Below are positions 12,379-27,300 of a stretch of 64,000 nucleotides of DNA, in pieces. Each line of letters begins with the position of its first letter. Positions within the stretch are counted from its first letter, which is position 1. Location: positions 11,803,840-11,867,839 of the forward strand of contig CM036630.1 of NCBI GenBank assembly GCA_020746105.1, written 5' to 3'. A model generated the notes under the pieces. The model made no database searches. It had not been told where the DNA came from and was given only the letters and a program-made list of their open reading frames with translations. Position numbers and translations under genes: made by a program. The DNA comes from Trogon surrucura. Lineage: Eukaryota; Chordata; Aves; Trogoniformes; Trogonidae.

Positions 12379-15300
12379 GTGAGTACGGCGGGGGGCGGGC
12401 GGGCGGGGCGGAGGGGCCGGGGGGGCGGCTCGGTCGCGGCCCCCCGAGCGGGCCCGGGCTCCCCCCGCCCCACGCACAACATGGCCGCTGCCCCTCCCCC
12501 TGCTGAGGTGGCCGCCTCACACCCACTCGGTGCCCGGCTGGCCCCTTCCTTGCCCGCCGCCGTGTCTGCTCCCCGAGGGGCTGCCCGGCGCGGCCCCCTG
12601 CCCGGCCTCTGGGCGCGGCGTTGGCCCCTCCGGCAGCCAAGGGCTGCTTACCAGGTCGTCTGTGGCCTTTCCGTGCTGGCTGGCTGCTCTCCCGCCCCTC
12701 TTGGGCTCGTTGGGCCCTCGCAGATCTTGGCGAGCTGCCCTTCTTTGGGTACCCCCTTGTCTGCCAGGGTGCCGGGGCGTGTGTGTCCGTTTTGGTACGT
12801 GAGCCCTTAAAATCCATCTCTGCTGAACTGGCACCTGCCGTGGCCTTTGGGCCCTTTAGGAAGAAACAGACCAGTCGCTCAGAGAAGGAGTGAAGAACCA
12901 CCTGTACAGCAGTAGAATTTCAAGAGTGCTTCCAAAGTCACCATATGCTCTCTGAGCGTTTTCCTCCTCCCTAAGCTCAAGTCCCTGCGGTAACTGCCAT
13001 TGACAGCTCACCCCTGGGCCTTTCCGAGGTGGAGCATGATAGTGAGTGAAATGTGCTATCCCACCCCTTAAACATTTAAATAGCTCAAATATTTGCAAGT
13101 TTATTTCCTTCTCTAGAACCTCCTCTCACTACAGGTTGGTTGCGGTCTTGGTTATCGTGCTCATCGTGTTGCAGCTTGAAAACGTGACGTTATTGTTACG
13201 TTTCTCAGCCACTCCTTTATTTTTGGCATGAGAAAAGCTTGATATGGTGGAGAACTTAACAGAGATTTTGTTTTGCCTCCTTAAATAATAAATCTTTAGG
13301 ACCAAGCCTGTAGCATGTTTCCATGAATTGTGGACTGTGTAGAAGAGTAACTGAAGCTCTGTAGGTTAGTCTGTACCAGGTGAGATTGCATGAACTAATA
13401 GTTGTGTCTGGCCTTAGAAGTCACAGGGTGAAGACTGAGGTTCCATTTTGAACTTCTTAAACTGGTCTGCTTTATGTGTAAGCTTAAAGACACCAAACTG
13501 AAGAGAAATGGCAGCTTATTAATCATAATAAAATATTTTGTTTATGGTGCTGTAGATAGACTTTTTAGGGCCAGGAATCAGATGACCCTTAAAAACCTTT
13601 GTGAATTACACTTCCCCTGAGGAGGCTGTTTACTTTTTACAGCTTCTTGCCTTCGAAGTCAGTCCTTGGTAAAGTAGTTTTAATAATGTAGCAAACGAGG
13701 TATATAGTAGGATAACCCAAGTAGGCCTGTCTTGATTTCCAGGACTAAAAAAACACTGTCAGGGAAATCAAGTTTTTCTAAGTTTTGCATGTGTAATTTT
13801 ATTTGTACAGGATTAATGATTGCTATAGCATTATAACATTGTCACCGGTTTTAAAATGTTTACTTTTAGGGATGTTTCATAAGGTATTAAGCCAAACAGT
13901 ACGCCAAAGTCTGGTTTGGAAAAGCCATTCAATTTCCAAAACAGTTGCAAGAAGTGAATATTTCAAATAATGAAACCCATTTTTTTGAATAAACTTCAGT
14001 TCCTGGGAATAACATTATCGAAGTAAAGCAAATTGTGTATTTAAAAAAAAAAAGGAAAAAGGGGGGAGGCAGGGAGCAAGTGGAGCCTGCAGAGTAAATA
14101 GTGTTTAGAGGCATCAAAATCAATAGTCCCATTGTATGTGGTGCAGATTTGTCATAATGTCTTCTGTCTTAAGGCCATGACTTACAAAATTCTCTGCAGA
14201 AAAGACTGAGTGATATTATCTCTGATCTGCCTCATAACCACTGATGCTGTAGCAGGAACGTACTGAACTTTAACAAGAAATTCTCTTTCTTAGAAATGGA
14301 ATATGATTATATGAGGATTTTGAAAAAGGCCAAATAGCTTGAAATTTTGCTAGTTCAAGCTTTGATAGCTCTGAGTGGTTCCTGGCTCTTCATCGTGGTT
14401 CTCCATTCAGGTGATACTTAACGTGAATAAGTTGAAACTCTAAGATGATAGTTTTTATCCTTATTTGGGCTTCAGGCAGCTGAGAGCTTCATTAGGTCAG
14501 AGCTGTGTCAAGGTGGAGGACTTATTAAAGAATTTTCTTTTTTTTTTTTGTTATGTGAAAGTTCAGTGATATATAGTTAAATTACTATTAATTTTTTTTC
14601 AATGTCTACAAGCTACTTTAACAGCAAAAAACTCTCAGTTAAAATGGTAACCTATTAAAATTCTTCAGAGTTTTAGAACCTAAAAATAAGTTAACAGCGG
14701 GAAAATACACAGGAAAAAAATCAAGTTTTTAGTTAGTATTGTTGAAGCATTATTGCTATTTATGTTTTCTTCAGTGTGATAGAAATTGATCAATCAAGTT
14801 TATTAGATCAGTTCTACTTTGTAGTTCTCTTCATACTGGAATCATCTCTAGTATTTGTACTTTTTGTTTAATAAAGTGCTTTTATTAGTTACAATTGACT
14901 AGTAATACCTTCTTTCTAGCTAGGTGGGGCTTAAACCAAGTAAGAAATAAAGCCTGTCTGTGCCTAGTAAAATTTGTTTGCTTTAAGCTTTATTCTTGCA
15001 ATTTCTAAATAAATGTCAAGCTTCTTCCACCCTCCAGTTTCTTCCCAGGTGCTGCAATGTATCTGAGAATGTGTGGAATTATACTGAGTTTCTGCTGAGT
15101 TTCTGGTTAGTTTATAGTTTAGAAGGTGTAGGTGTACACTTATTTTTTTCTGGATTAAATTCTATTTCACATTATTATGTGAATAAGTTAACTTCAGAAG
15201 GCAGGGTGGTTTTTTTGTTTTTTTGGGTTTTTTTTATGTTCACTTGTATAAGTTCTTTTTCCCCAGCAGGTCAAAACTGAATTGGAAAGTCAATAAAAGA

Positions 15301-18300
15301 GTTGAAAAATAAATGGAGCCCTCTGTGCTCAACTTCTGGTTGCTTTTTAACAGTAGCCTCAGTTGAAATGGCAGAGGTTTCCGATGGCTTAAGTCCAGGG
15401 TGGTGCTTGATGTGAAGTTAGTGAGTCAGGTGTCAGCTCTGAGTCACTCCTGAAGTAGACTTTTTGTTAGATTCTGTTTTGTCAGACTTAGGTCAAGTCT
15501 GCAGTAGAAATATATAGCCGAAGTGTTATACGTAAGAGGCGTCCAGTTTTTCTTACTTAACGAGCTGTGCATCAACATCCTAACGTGACAAAGTGCAGAG
15601 GCACACACCACGTGTGTGAGATAGCTGCTGGAGTGTGAGCTCTGCGGACATTTGGCAGGTGGGAAGGGGCTGTGCTGCTCGCCAGCCATCCCACCGCTCT
15701 GCTGCGCGAGGGCTTTTGCACCTTGGGCACCGAATGACCTGGGGACAGCAGTCCCTGATGTTCTGCGACTCCCACAGTGGGGTTCAGGTTACCCCATGCC
15801 TGCTCTGAAACAGCCCTGTAGTTGTGATAGGACTTCAGCAGGCATTGCAACCGGGCTGCTAGAGAGCTGCAGGAGACTAAGGATCTGCAGGTCGACCGGT
15901 ACTGTGTAGAAGCAGCTTATTTTGAAATGCGATCATTTTATTGCTGTAGGTGCATCTGTATTTTGATAATCGAACTATCAAAGGCCACAACCAAGTATCT
16001 CCCTACTGTGTGAGCACAGAACTGACAACAGGTATTGTAATCCCTGAGACACAGTTCTGGAGTCCTGGCTGCAGAAATCTCGAGTGTTATGCAACTTGTT
16101 AACTTCCTTTTTCAATCTTGTTAGACAAGTATATATTGTGCTTTCTGTTCCATGTGGAATTTCTGGAGGAGTTCTACAAAGAAAGCCCATGGCTTTTTCA
16201 AAAGAAGACAAGGAGTATTAAGAAACCTTGTTGAAACAATTTTTAGCTTGGCAGAAGCAGGAAGGTATTAGCGTGGTCTTCCGGCCAAGTTCAAAACTGA
16301 GGCCATCGTAGCTCTCTCTAGTTTTGTTGAGTTTGCTTTTTGTTGAAGCAGAATTGGCCAATTCTTATTTTCCTGAAATGCTGCTGTTGGTTCCTAACCT
16401 AGCACATGTTTTTTCTGCTTAAAGCAGAAGACAGTATTTGTGCATAAGTGGTTAGCAAGGCTAGCTGGACTCCTCATAGCAGTCATTCTTCTCTTAAAAT
16501 GAGGTGTCATTGTAACTTAATGTTTTTTGCTGACTAGTCTCTGTCACAGATATGTGGGACATGCACTAAGCAGGATGGGAGACCTTTGGAGCCATTGAGA
16601 TTAGACTGCTGCCTGTGTCACAATGTGATGAGACTTTACAGCTGTTTTCTTTAAAATTTCTTTGCCTTTCGTAGCTTTTGTGATTTTCTGCATGCATGAC
16701 CAGTATGTGAGCTCATTTCAAGCACCTTCCGCATGTCAAAGGGTAAGAAACAGTCTAATTAAAACTTCAGTGAAGGTGACAGATCTGTATCTAGTAAGGA
16801 CAGTGTGATCCAGATGTTCATTTGAATTAGTCAAGGTGGGCGAGATAGCTGTCACTGACTTTCTGAGCTTCCTGGATGTGTACTTAAAATGAGGAGAGAG
16901 TCTGTGAATTTCTTGCCGGTATTAGGAATATGACAGCTGTCATCCTCCTGGTTTTTCCATGCCCCTTCCACTTCAGTTGTTTATCCACCTATCTGAGTCC
17001 TAACTGTTTGGCTGGTACTGGTCTTAGCCACACCTTTCTAGTGACCCAGCAGGAATGTATTTGCACTCCCTCATGTTGTACAGTGGAAGTGTTAGAGCTG
17101 AGTTTTTATACAAGCCTAATGAATTGCCCAAGTATGTAGTGTATTTTAAGCTGTTTTTAAATGGAGAGGAAATTGTCTTGTTTAGAACTGATTGTAATGC
17201 TTGTGTGAATACTAAATGCTGGAAGCATGTATAACACTTCAGAATTTATTTGTAGAGTTATCCACCAGGGTCCTCTATTATTTGTCCTGATGTTACATCT
17301 GTGCAAGGAGGAGAGATTCTTAGTGGAAAAGGAAGGATTAAGTTGCTGCTGACATCAGCTCCAATACAACTAGTAGGGGAAAAGTTCTTTTGGTTGATAA
17401 ACAGTGTGTTTTCTTTAGTACTTCTAATTGTACAAGCTGTAAAGAGATGGATAAATTATTGGTAGAATAGGAGTGAATTACTACTTCAATTGTCACGGCA
17501 ATTCCTGGCTGTTGTAGCCTAAAGCATGGCATGTAAATTAGACCTTGCACTTCAGCTGAGGAGTAGAGGTTTCTGGATTAGCCCCGCTTCACAGATGAAG
17601 AAAATTAAAGATAATTGTGTCAAGTAAACCAAGTCACAGTGTGGTGATAAGTTAAAACTGAATTTGCTGACTTCCAGTCCCATGTTGTCTGCTGGCTCAT
17701 TCTATGTCTGCATTATACTTATTAAGATGGTAAATGCATACCAGTAATTCACCCTACAATTACATGACTTACAGTTAACTTTCAGTTGCTTATTGCCTCT
17801 AGTATGCTCACATTCGACTAACATATAAGCAGAATTCTATGGCTGCTCATCTTGGGGATTTTAAATTCTCTTGCTTAACTCCTTTCCTGTTTTAATATTC
17901 CTATAATTGTTCTTGTTTACAGGCGGTTTTCATATGGTTCGTGGATTTGTCCACCCAGACTATTGAGCTCTTCTATGAAGTGCTATTTGCTGGTTTAGTA
18001 ACAGCAGGTATTATGGTAAATGATCCATCATATGATATATCCAGCAAAAGGGTAAATACTCTCTAACACTAGTCCTTTGCTGTCTGACCTTCCTGTAAAC
18101 TCCCTTGCTCCAGTTGCAGGATCATTTAGTTTTCTTTTATTTAAGATTTATTTTGGTTTGCATAAGCAAGGTCTTCAGAGCAATGAAGGTTTCCATCGTT
18201 TTCTGTAAGGGACAGTTAACCCTCACTGCATGAGTTATCCTCCTATTGCTGCTAAAGGGATGTCCTGCTGGTAATTGCTTTAAGAACAGCATTTTGTATC

Positions 18301-21300
18301 ATTATTACAAGCAAGGTGATGATCATTATCTCCAGTCCTACAAGGGCTTGTCCTCCGCCTCGTTACTGGAGAGAGAGAGAGAAGAAATAGTCTTGGGAAT
18401 GCAAAGGAAGGCTGTATTTGAACATATCATTTGGCTCTGCGTTTGCCGGGCACTTGTCACGGCACTTATTTCATAGGGCTTTCTTCCTTCCTTTAAAAAA
18501 AAACTACCAAAAAGTTGCTGGTTTTAATAAGGAGTAAAAAAAATGGTTATAGTCTTTGGGCCATGTAATTCAGTATTGGTGATAAGCATCTTTCAAAGCA
18601 TTATGCTCTGTTATCACATGTACATAGATATGTCATTCATTTGTTTGAATATTCAACTGGTGGAGTAATTAAAAGTAGGCGAATATTACAAGCTGAAGTA
18701 TATATCGAGAGTTAGCATGAGGTAGTTGAGACCAAACAACCAGATTCCATCACCACGCTGCAAGTGGTGCTTTCTTGCCTGCTCTTTCAAATATATTGTT
18801 GCTGCTTTGCACCCTGTGGAAGCTAACAATAGTTTGTATTGTGTTGCATAAGCCTGGCTAAGGTGTTAACCTTATGTATTTTCAGGGCATCTGAATAACG
18901 TGTGTATGTGTGACAAATTCCATGTCCTTGGAGTATTTTTAAAATGTAGCTTTGCATTGCTTCACCAGAAATAAGAGTAGGCTTCTGCTTGGGGAGTAAA
19001 TGAAGCTGGTCAAAGATAAGAGCCTTACCTACATCACTGCGTGCAACTGTGGTCAAAAGGATCAAGGTTCTTAATTCGGTTCTGTGCTAATTCCTCTTGG
19101 TTGTGTTGCCAGCTAGTGTATTAGAAAATATTATCTGATTTGCATAATTATTTCATATACAAGGTATAATTACTTCCAAAGCATTGTGCAGATGTGGAAC
19201 ATGCTGCTGCTTTCTCTCCTTGGGCTTGCCTGTTTCAAGGTGCAATTCCAAGCATTGCGGTGGTCCTAAAATGCAGTCTTGAAATTCTAATGTGATTCTT
19301 GTATCTCATATCTACCTCCATTCATTTCAAGTTTTAAATTAATTTCTGTGTTTGTGAGAAAGATAAACTTCTGTAAAAATAGAAAGACAAGATGTTGAAG
19401 AGTGAGTGAAGGATCATCTCTTAGAGGTGTAGGTTTAGAACACAAAAATGCCGTGATCTTAAGAGTTGTATTATTAATTTTGGAACTTCAGTTGCTTTTT
19501 TACTAGCAAAGATGTACAATAGCGTAAATTTCTGTTTGAAGTTGACTGGTTTATAGGCTGTTTAAATGCTTGTCTTTTTTAAAAAAAATCACAAAGCAAA
19601 ACTGATACAAGGCAAGAAAATGAAAAACTGCATTAGTAGCAAGTGTACCAAGTGAATAGACAGCTTTAGTATAGCTAAAACCTTGTTTTAAGGATACTTG
19701 GTGGTCTCTTCAGAAGGAGCAATTGTGTAGGAGAGCATAACTTTAATGACAAAACTGTCCCTCTCTCTTGCCTCTGAAAAATAAAAAATAAGATCTGATT
19801 CTAACTGGGGTACACTTTATTTTTTAGGTACAAGTGTCTGTTAAAATAAGGTCGTGTGAAATTGTAGCAAGTTGGTATTGCACTTCTTTCTGGAAAACTG
19901 TTTAGGCTGTGATTCTCGAAGTACTTTTTTCAATAACGGTGTTGGAGTATTCGTTACTTATTCTTGTGTCATATGCTGTGTAAGTATGGTGGTTTGGGTT
20001 GCTGTGGGGTGAACTGGGTAGAAGAATGGATCCAGTTGGACGTTTTCTCTCTTCCTTTGTCTCTCTCCCAGAAGGACTTTGTAGGTTATTTTTTCAGTTA
20101 GATTAGTTCCCTAGATTTGCTTGCCATACAGCTGCAGGAGTGTATCACACATCTGAGGAAGCAGTGTTAAGATGGGAGGGAAGGGGAGAGGAATCGTTAA
20201 AGGTGGTGTAAGTGGAGGTCACAGGAACACATGGCTGAGTCTCTCCTTGTCGTTGCCCTGAAATGTCAAACACTGTCAGCACTATCACAAAACAAAAACA
20301 CAGCCTAAGCCGTGAAATCTTAGGTTGTAGTTTTGCAGTCAGTGTCAGCGTAGGCTGATGGTAAAAGAGGTTTCACAGCCTTCTGTCTGCCACAGACTGC
20401 ACGCTTCTCCTTCCCTTTTGCTGGCACTAGCATGCTTTCTGCTTGGTGAAAGAATCTCTCAGACTAACCAGTTGTTTTTGCCAATTTAATTCTCCACTGG
20501 ATTGGTTCCCTGGTATAGTCAGCTCCATGGTCACACAAATATTTGGACTGGCATAACAGAAGGAACGGTATTGGGGTAAGAATAAGTGACGGAGGCCAAA
20601 GGAGGGCAAGGTACAGGGTTCGTGCTTGAAGTACACCCTCAACCTGTGGTTTCACGAGCAGGTTGAGGAGCTCCAAGGTTATTCTTCCACTAAGAGAGAA
20701 CATCCCACTTTTGTATGTGGCTGTTCACTGTCTTTGCCTTCCTTATGCTGCTGTGGTGTAGTTCAGTGTTTGCTTGTGCTATCTTGCTGATAAAGCCAAA
20801 AAGAACCCACAAGGTTCTAGGGTTCATAACTGCTTTGGCAGCGTGCTGTGTAAGCAGCTGCTGATGGCACCGCAAGCACTTGTGTCGGCAGGGCAAAGGA
20901 CGGGAAGATAGGCGGGGACACTTTTTGAGTGGCAACATGCTTTTACATAACTTTGTTATTTGAAACTGCACCGTTAGTGGTTTGTTAGGTGCAAAACTGC
21001 TCTAAAAGACCACAAATTTAAGTTCTAAGTTTAAATTTCTTCAAGTTACTCTACTGTTTGGTATACCACTATTTCAAGCTCCTGAGCTAACCTTATTGTG
21101 TTTGTATCACTGTTGTGTTGGGAGATGTGCATCAATGTTTCTGGTTCCACTCTCAGGTCCCAGATCTGGAAGAAAGAATGTAGACTGAAATGTATTTTTG
21201 TGTCTTGTGTGATGCTACTTTGTATGATTCAAGCTGGAAGTCATCTCAGGATCCACCAGGTCTTCATGTGAGATGCTTTCAATTCAACTTAAAACTGCGA

Positions 21301-24300
21301 CTAATTATATTACAGATACTGGTGGCATGTATTTCAGCTACTGGAGTGGTGAGAGTGGTATTCTATGTAGACTGTTACTGTAAATAGATTAAAACTTTTT
21401 GAATGTGTTTGTTTACCACTAAAAATGAAACTAATGTAACCATGTGAGTGTTGTTAGTGTGTATTTATGTTTTAAGGAAACGATCTCAAAGCTGTTGTAC
21501 TTTTCCTTGTACAAATAGCATGTCTCATCCTAAACAGTTAAAAAAGACTGCATGCTTAATAGATATTAACTGGTTCATTTGGGATACAATTAGAAATATT
21601 AGTGTATATTCAACTTGTTTAATGAGACTGACCTGCATTTTCTTTTTTTAATCCATTACAATAATAATGAGACCTATTGGGAGTTAGGGAGTACATTTTT
21701 TTTCTTTGCTTCATTCTGAGTTATAACAATAAATGTTTTTCTTGCTGGTTGCTCTCCCCATCCTGTCAAGCTGGTTAGAAACATCCCAATTTTAATGTTC
21801 CTGTATATGATCCTGTGAAGAGAGATGAGGGAAAACCCCTCTATTCAAAGGTGTTTATTGTCTAAATGAAGTAGCTTCTATCACAGTGGTTTGTCTCTCC
21901 TTGCAATGAAACAGATGATGGCATTTCTTGAGACAGCTTGAAAACTTAGTGCTAATAGACTTCTAATTGGAAAGTGGAGTCTCTTAGCCTTTAAACTACC
22001 AGTGTCAGGTTTTTGTTAATTACACAGTAACTGTAACTTCTGTAGCTGCAGACATGAGATCATAAAAATCCAGTAGTTTTACCACTAGTGAGTAAATAAA
22101 TAGTACCTGAATTGAACCATAGTAGAATTGGTTTGTTGTAAATACACAGTGTAATTTGAAGTTATCATCTGTATTGTGGACAGGAACTAGAAACTGGGGC
22201 TCTGAGGCAAATGAAACAGCTCTCGTTACCTTTTTAGGACATAAGAGTTACTTGATCTCCTGGAAGAACCAGTTTAACAAATGATACCTATGAAAGGAGA
22301 GGAAACGTCATTATCCTCCACAAATAAACATGGCCTGGCATTTTGAAAGTTAATTTGTATGTAATTTGCCAGGCTCATTCGACAAAAGAGCACTCGCTTT
22401 GAGTAAAAAAGTATCTTTGTGAACTTGTGGATTTTTAGTTTGCCAGGCTACCCTTCAGCATTGTTTCATGTACCATGAGCCTCATCTATAATTCTTATAT
22501 CAATTGAACTGTTTTGATGTGCTTTTGATTATATATGGCATGCTTATACCCTATAATAAGATGTTATGGGAGAAATAGTGAGGAAGTGGCTGGTTGTCAG
22601 AACTGCTTGTCAGAATAACTTTGTTATGAGTATACTAAATTAACTTGATCAACTATTTTAATCACAGAATGTTATGGCTTGGAAGGGATCTCAGAAGATC
22701 ATCTAGTCCAACCGCCCTACCAGAGCAGGTGGGTTTTGAAAGTCTCCAGAGAAGGAGACTCCACAACCTCCCTGGGCAGCCTGTACCGGTGCTCCGTCAT
22801 GCTCACAGTGAAAAAGTTTTTCCTAATGTTTTTGTTGAACCTCCTATGCTGCGGCTTGCATCTGTTGCCCCTTGTCCTGTCGTTGGACATCACTGAGAAG
22901 AGCCTGGCTCCGTACTTCTGGCACTCACCCTTTACGTATTTATAAACATTAATGAGGTCACCCCTCAGTCTCATCTCCAAGCTAAAGAGACCCAGCTCCT
23001 TTGGCCTTTCCTCATAAGGGAGATGAAGGCCTCCAGTTGATGAAGAAAAAAGTAGTTCTTATAGGTCTATTGTATGGGACGTATATCTGTTACAAAGGGT
23101 ATCAGTCTTGGTATAAGTCTGATTTTAAGAGACTGAAGAATAAGGTGGAATATAGAATATTTTTCTTTCAGAAAATTTTGAGTGAATCTGTTCTGTCAAT
23201 ATCCCATTTTAAAACAGTGTAATTAGCAGGACTCTGTTGTAGGCCAAGCACAAAATAACGCAGACGTGGATCAAGGAATTGGCAATATGCTGAAGAAGAC
23301 TTTTTTGGACCGAATTAACAAGAAAACTGTGTCAGCCAGTCAGTCCCAATGAACTGAAAATTCAGAACTAAAGGTGTAAGGGCAGAGCAAGAACAGGAGC
23401 AGGACTTGATGCTGTTTGATGTCCTTCCACCCAGGTGGATGGAGGAGAGGCACGTGGGCAGGAAACGTGATAGCGATGGGTTACTTTGCGTATCCTTCGT
23501 AGGTTAGATTGCCTCAACATCTTGTACTGAGAACTGAACATTTAGATGACCAGTGACTGATTCACCAAAAAGCTGGTAAGAAAGGTAGAAGTGGTAAACC
23601 TTGTCTTGATCGTGAGCCGTGCATGGATTCTGGTTCAGGATATTACTTTCAGAGCCCCTCTGTAATAGTAAGCATACAGCACTTGGATTAAAAGTCTTTG
23701 TGAGCAACAGGAGCATAGAGAAAAAATATTTTGGGGTGCATTTTTCAAAAAGGTTGCTTACATAAAAATTGAGAAATTTTTTTTTTAAATAAAAAAAAGC
23801 TTTCAAGAGTGTGCTCAAGAATGGAATTCTTGCAGGTGATATGGAGGTAATGAAGAAGCTATATTGGTGGCTCATAACAAAACTCTTACTGCTTCTCAAA
23901 GTGATGACAAAGAAACAGTATTGGTGATGAGGAAGGTTAAGGAAATAAAGCAAAACCACGTTTCAGAAAGCTGAAATGTCCATTTGAAGAAAACACGAAG
24001 TTTAGAATTGCTGATTATTCCCATGTAAAAACAAAAGTTGAGGAACAACTTGTGAAAGGCATACAACCTAGTTCAAAGCTTGGAAGCAAGAAGTCAGATG
24101 GTACCTTTAGGGCCGCTAGGTGCTGCAGGAGCATTGGCAAAAGGTGAAGGCATAGCAGGAAATCTCTCGTTTCCTCTGCCACTATCTCTTGGTTACAGCT
24201 TATTCTGCAGAATTATCACTGCATGCTTGCATTTACTTTTTCTATATATGATCATCTTTTGACACCATCGGAGATTACAATACTGAACAGGTTCGCCCTT

Positions 24301-27300
24301 GCACAGCCTTGCTTATGCTGAAGAGGTATAAAGTACTCACCAGGAGGCTACAAAGTCTTAATTGTGCTTTATCAGATGTTGAATTTCTTGTTCTTACTTT
24401 TTAGTAAGCTAATGTGCAGGGAAATGCTTAGTTTTTGAACAGCTTCCTTCCTGGGAAAAGGGAGATATTCTTGGAGATGCCAAAACACAAGTTTAAAGGG
24501 CCTTGAATGTATTTCTGTTATGGCTGTGTGTAGTGGAGTTACGAAATAGGGTTCTTGCATCCAGACATGCTCTGTGTAGTCTTACTTAAAGATGGTGTCT
24601 GTCTTAAATTGTCTGACAGATGTAATGGTCTGTTCTGGATTGGATTTCAGTATTGGATATGAAAGGAAACACTGCAGGTGCCTTAGAGCTATTTGGTGTG
24701 TCGGGTATGGTAGCACTGCATGGAAGAGTGGAATAGTTGCTTTCACCTTCCAAAAGTAAGCAAGGAGACTATAAAGAACTGATTTTGAGTAAAGCTGATC
24801 AGCTTCTATGTAGTGACATCAGTATTCATCTTCTGGTTTTATTTTCAGGAAATAAAAGGACTGTAATCTGACGATGCGGGTTTTTTGCAAACAGCAGCTA
24901 TAGAATTAATTCCAGTGTGTTTAGAAATAAGACCAGTAAATGATAATGTGATTCACTTTAGAAAAATTAAGATGAAGATAGTTTCATGTGTATGTATCTT
25001 CAGTAATTCTACTGAAAGACACTTGAATAAATGAAGGAAAACAACTGGTTATGAACATGCAATTTCATAACTTCGTATAAACTACTGCTTCATCTTCCTT
25101 TTTCCTACTCTGAAAAATGTAGTGCAGAGTATTCCTCAGTCTTAAGGTATTTTCCGGGACACAAGACTGTTAAAAGAACAGTTCAAGGTTTTCTTACTTA
25201 GTTGCTTCACCTACTACTTGGACCGTACTTCTAGATTTTGTTGTTAAGATACGCATGTCAGGCTTCCGTAGGTAACGTGATGTAATACTTCGCTACATTA
25301 TGGATGAAATGTGAAGCTGTACGAGTGATAGCTCTGTAGCTGAAGGTGGAAGGAAACCACAAGCCCTTCAAAGCTGGTCTGGATGCTAGGGATAGAGTGC
25401 GACTTAACTGTGGAAGTTGGGTGTGTTTGACACGTGCAGTTTACCTGCAGTTGTCTGACTGTGCCTTGAGCCTGAAGGGGCCAGGAGAGGAGCTACCGGG
25501 AATTAGAGCCCTTGGACAGGCTGGAGGGAACAAGGGTAACTTTTTCGGAGCAGGACTCCAGACAGATCTGGTAACCTTACCTGTGCCTTGCCTCTGCATC
25601 TGCCAGAAGAGTTTGTCACAGAAGAGCTTACTATTGGCTTAGAGGAGTTACCTGTGCTCAGGTTTATTCATCTCAAAATGATTGCAAAAGACGATTGCTA
25701 CTCTAAGGTACAGGGGTGCATGGGTTACAGTGCTGCTGTGATCGTATGGTAGCAGAGAATGCTCAGTTTGTGTGTTAAAAGCTTCAGTGTCTGCATTGTT
25801 TAAACTTTAATCGTCCCTCCCTAGTGGAACAACTGGCATGTGTTTAGGGTAATGCTTAATTTGTAATAGATTTGGAATTAGGGCAATATTCTAATGGTAC
25901 TCAGGTTGCAGTGAAGGGATAGCTGAAACTACAAGGATCATTAAGCACAGCCCATTAATGTTGGGGGCGTGTGGGTTTTGGCAATATTAAATTCGGTGTT
26001 ACTGCATGTGCATTCTTTGGTCCAGACAAATATTTTGTCAGTTGACGAATATTTGAAACATTTTTTTGAGTAAGGAAACTTTGATTATTTAGAATCCAGT
26101 GTTAGTAGTGACACTGAATAGGTCTGTCCCATTCATAGGTGTAGTAACTGCCAGGTAGTGTTCAGGCTTTCCAGAGTAAAATCTCCTATCTGTAACTGTT
26201 TAACTAATAGACTTCAAGCATATATGGCATCAGGAGGTTTCCTTGACCAGTTGTTGCATTACTGTAAACTTAAAACTGCTACATGCTCTTCATGGTGTCA
26301 GAAAACCCTAGTATAAGGTATTTTTGTGAATACTTCTTACATGAGTAGCGAGTGAACAGTTCTAAAGAAGCCCAGAATTGCAGAAGCTTTAGAAATTAAG
26401 GGGATTTCTCAAAGGAGTGGTATCTTTTGGGGATTACGTTAAAGCACAAATGACACAGCTCTTCTGACACTCTGAAAACTTCAAGTTTGTTTTGAGTATA
26501 GGAGACACCTTGTCTTAAGTATGGAGGTAAGTTATTACAAAACAGCCTGGAGTGTTTGCAGTTCCACAGCTGCTGTTAAGAGTATTATTCTTATTATTAC
26601 TCACAAGTGGATTTTTTTGAGGTGGGCTGGTTTTTTTGTTTTTGTTTTTCTCCCTATCTACCTCCTCCATCCAAGATCACTCTCAACATCTTTTATGGTA
26701 AAAGATGAGTAGTCTGAGGTTCACAAGTGTGTCAAGTTACACAGCTTCAAAGCTTACTGTTGCCTCATGTTGAATGTAAGTACAACTTGTTTGTCCTCTG
26801 AAAACTTTTAGCCCTTTTTTTTTTTTTTTTGTTTTGAAAGAAGGATAAGACCCAATTCTTCTTTTAAATACTTAATCTCTCATCAGAATTTTGTGCCCCA
26901 GTCCTGAAAGGTAGCTGGCTGGGAGTACCTGCGAGTGAGTATCTGCTGAAGATTTCTGTACACGCTTAAAATAACTGAGCTGTGGGCTTGAGTGTGGTGT
27001 CCTAATACCTTGCACATACGAAGAAGGAAGTAGCACAGGATACCTTATTCAGAAGGTGGTTTGTGCAACAGGTTATGAGCACTTGAAATGAGCTTTTTAT
27101 TTTCAGGGGATGTTATTATTGAAATTATATGAATGCAACACAGTATAAAGAAACACAGTTGGCTGGAGGGTGAAAGTTACAGTGAAGAGTGTTTCGGTCT
27201 CTCACTCCCAAAAGAGAGTATTTAAATTTTAGTTTTATGTTGTAATTGCCTAGCAGTGTTTACTGAGAGTGACTAGTCACATAAAAAGCACTCAGCACAA

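Larger units (their letters stand above)
11780..12800. promoter_or_regulatory. CLINT1: CpG island at the CLINT1 5' end
   Basis: GC content rises abruptly from AT-rich flanks to a CpG-dense block spanning the proximal promoter, 5'UTR, exon 1 and the first few hundred bases of intron 1. There is no obvious TATA box just upstream of the coding start. An ATTTCCGG ETS-type site lies at 12161-12168 and GGGCGGG Sp1-type boxes lie just inside intron 1 (about 12390-12410). This is the usual architecture of a broadly expressed housekeeping promoter. The transcription start cannot be fixed from sequence alone; about 12.14-12.25 kb is likely. Confidence 0.85.

Noticed and set aside
11723-12482. Long ORFs on both strands in the CpG island (up to 219 and 259 codons)
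   Set aside because: Stop codons are rare in GC-rich DNA; several frames are open at once and the products are Arg/Pro/Ala-rich low-complexity without family resemblance.
14040-14080. A/G-rich tract, and other long A/T runs through the introns
   Set aside because: Simple homopolymer or purine tracts without target-site duplications or element bodies; not evidence of retroposition.
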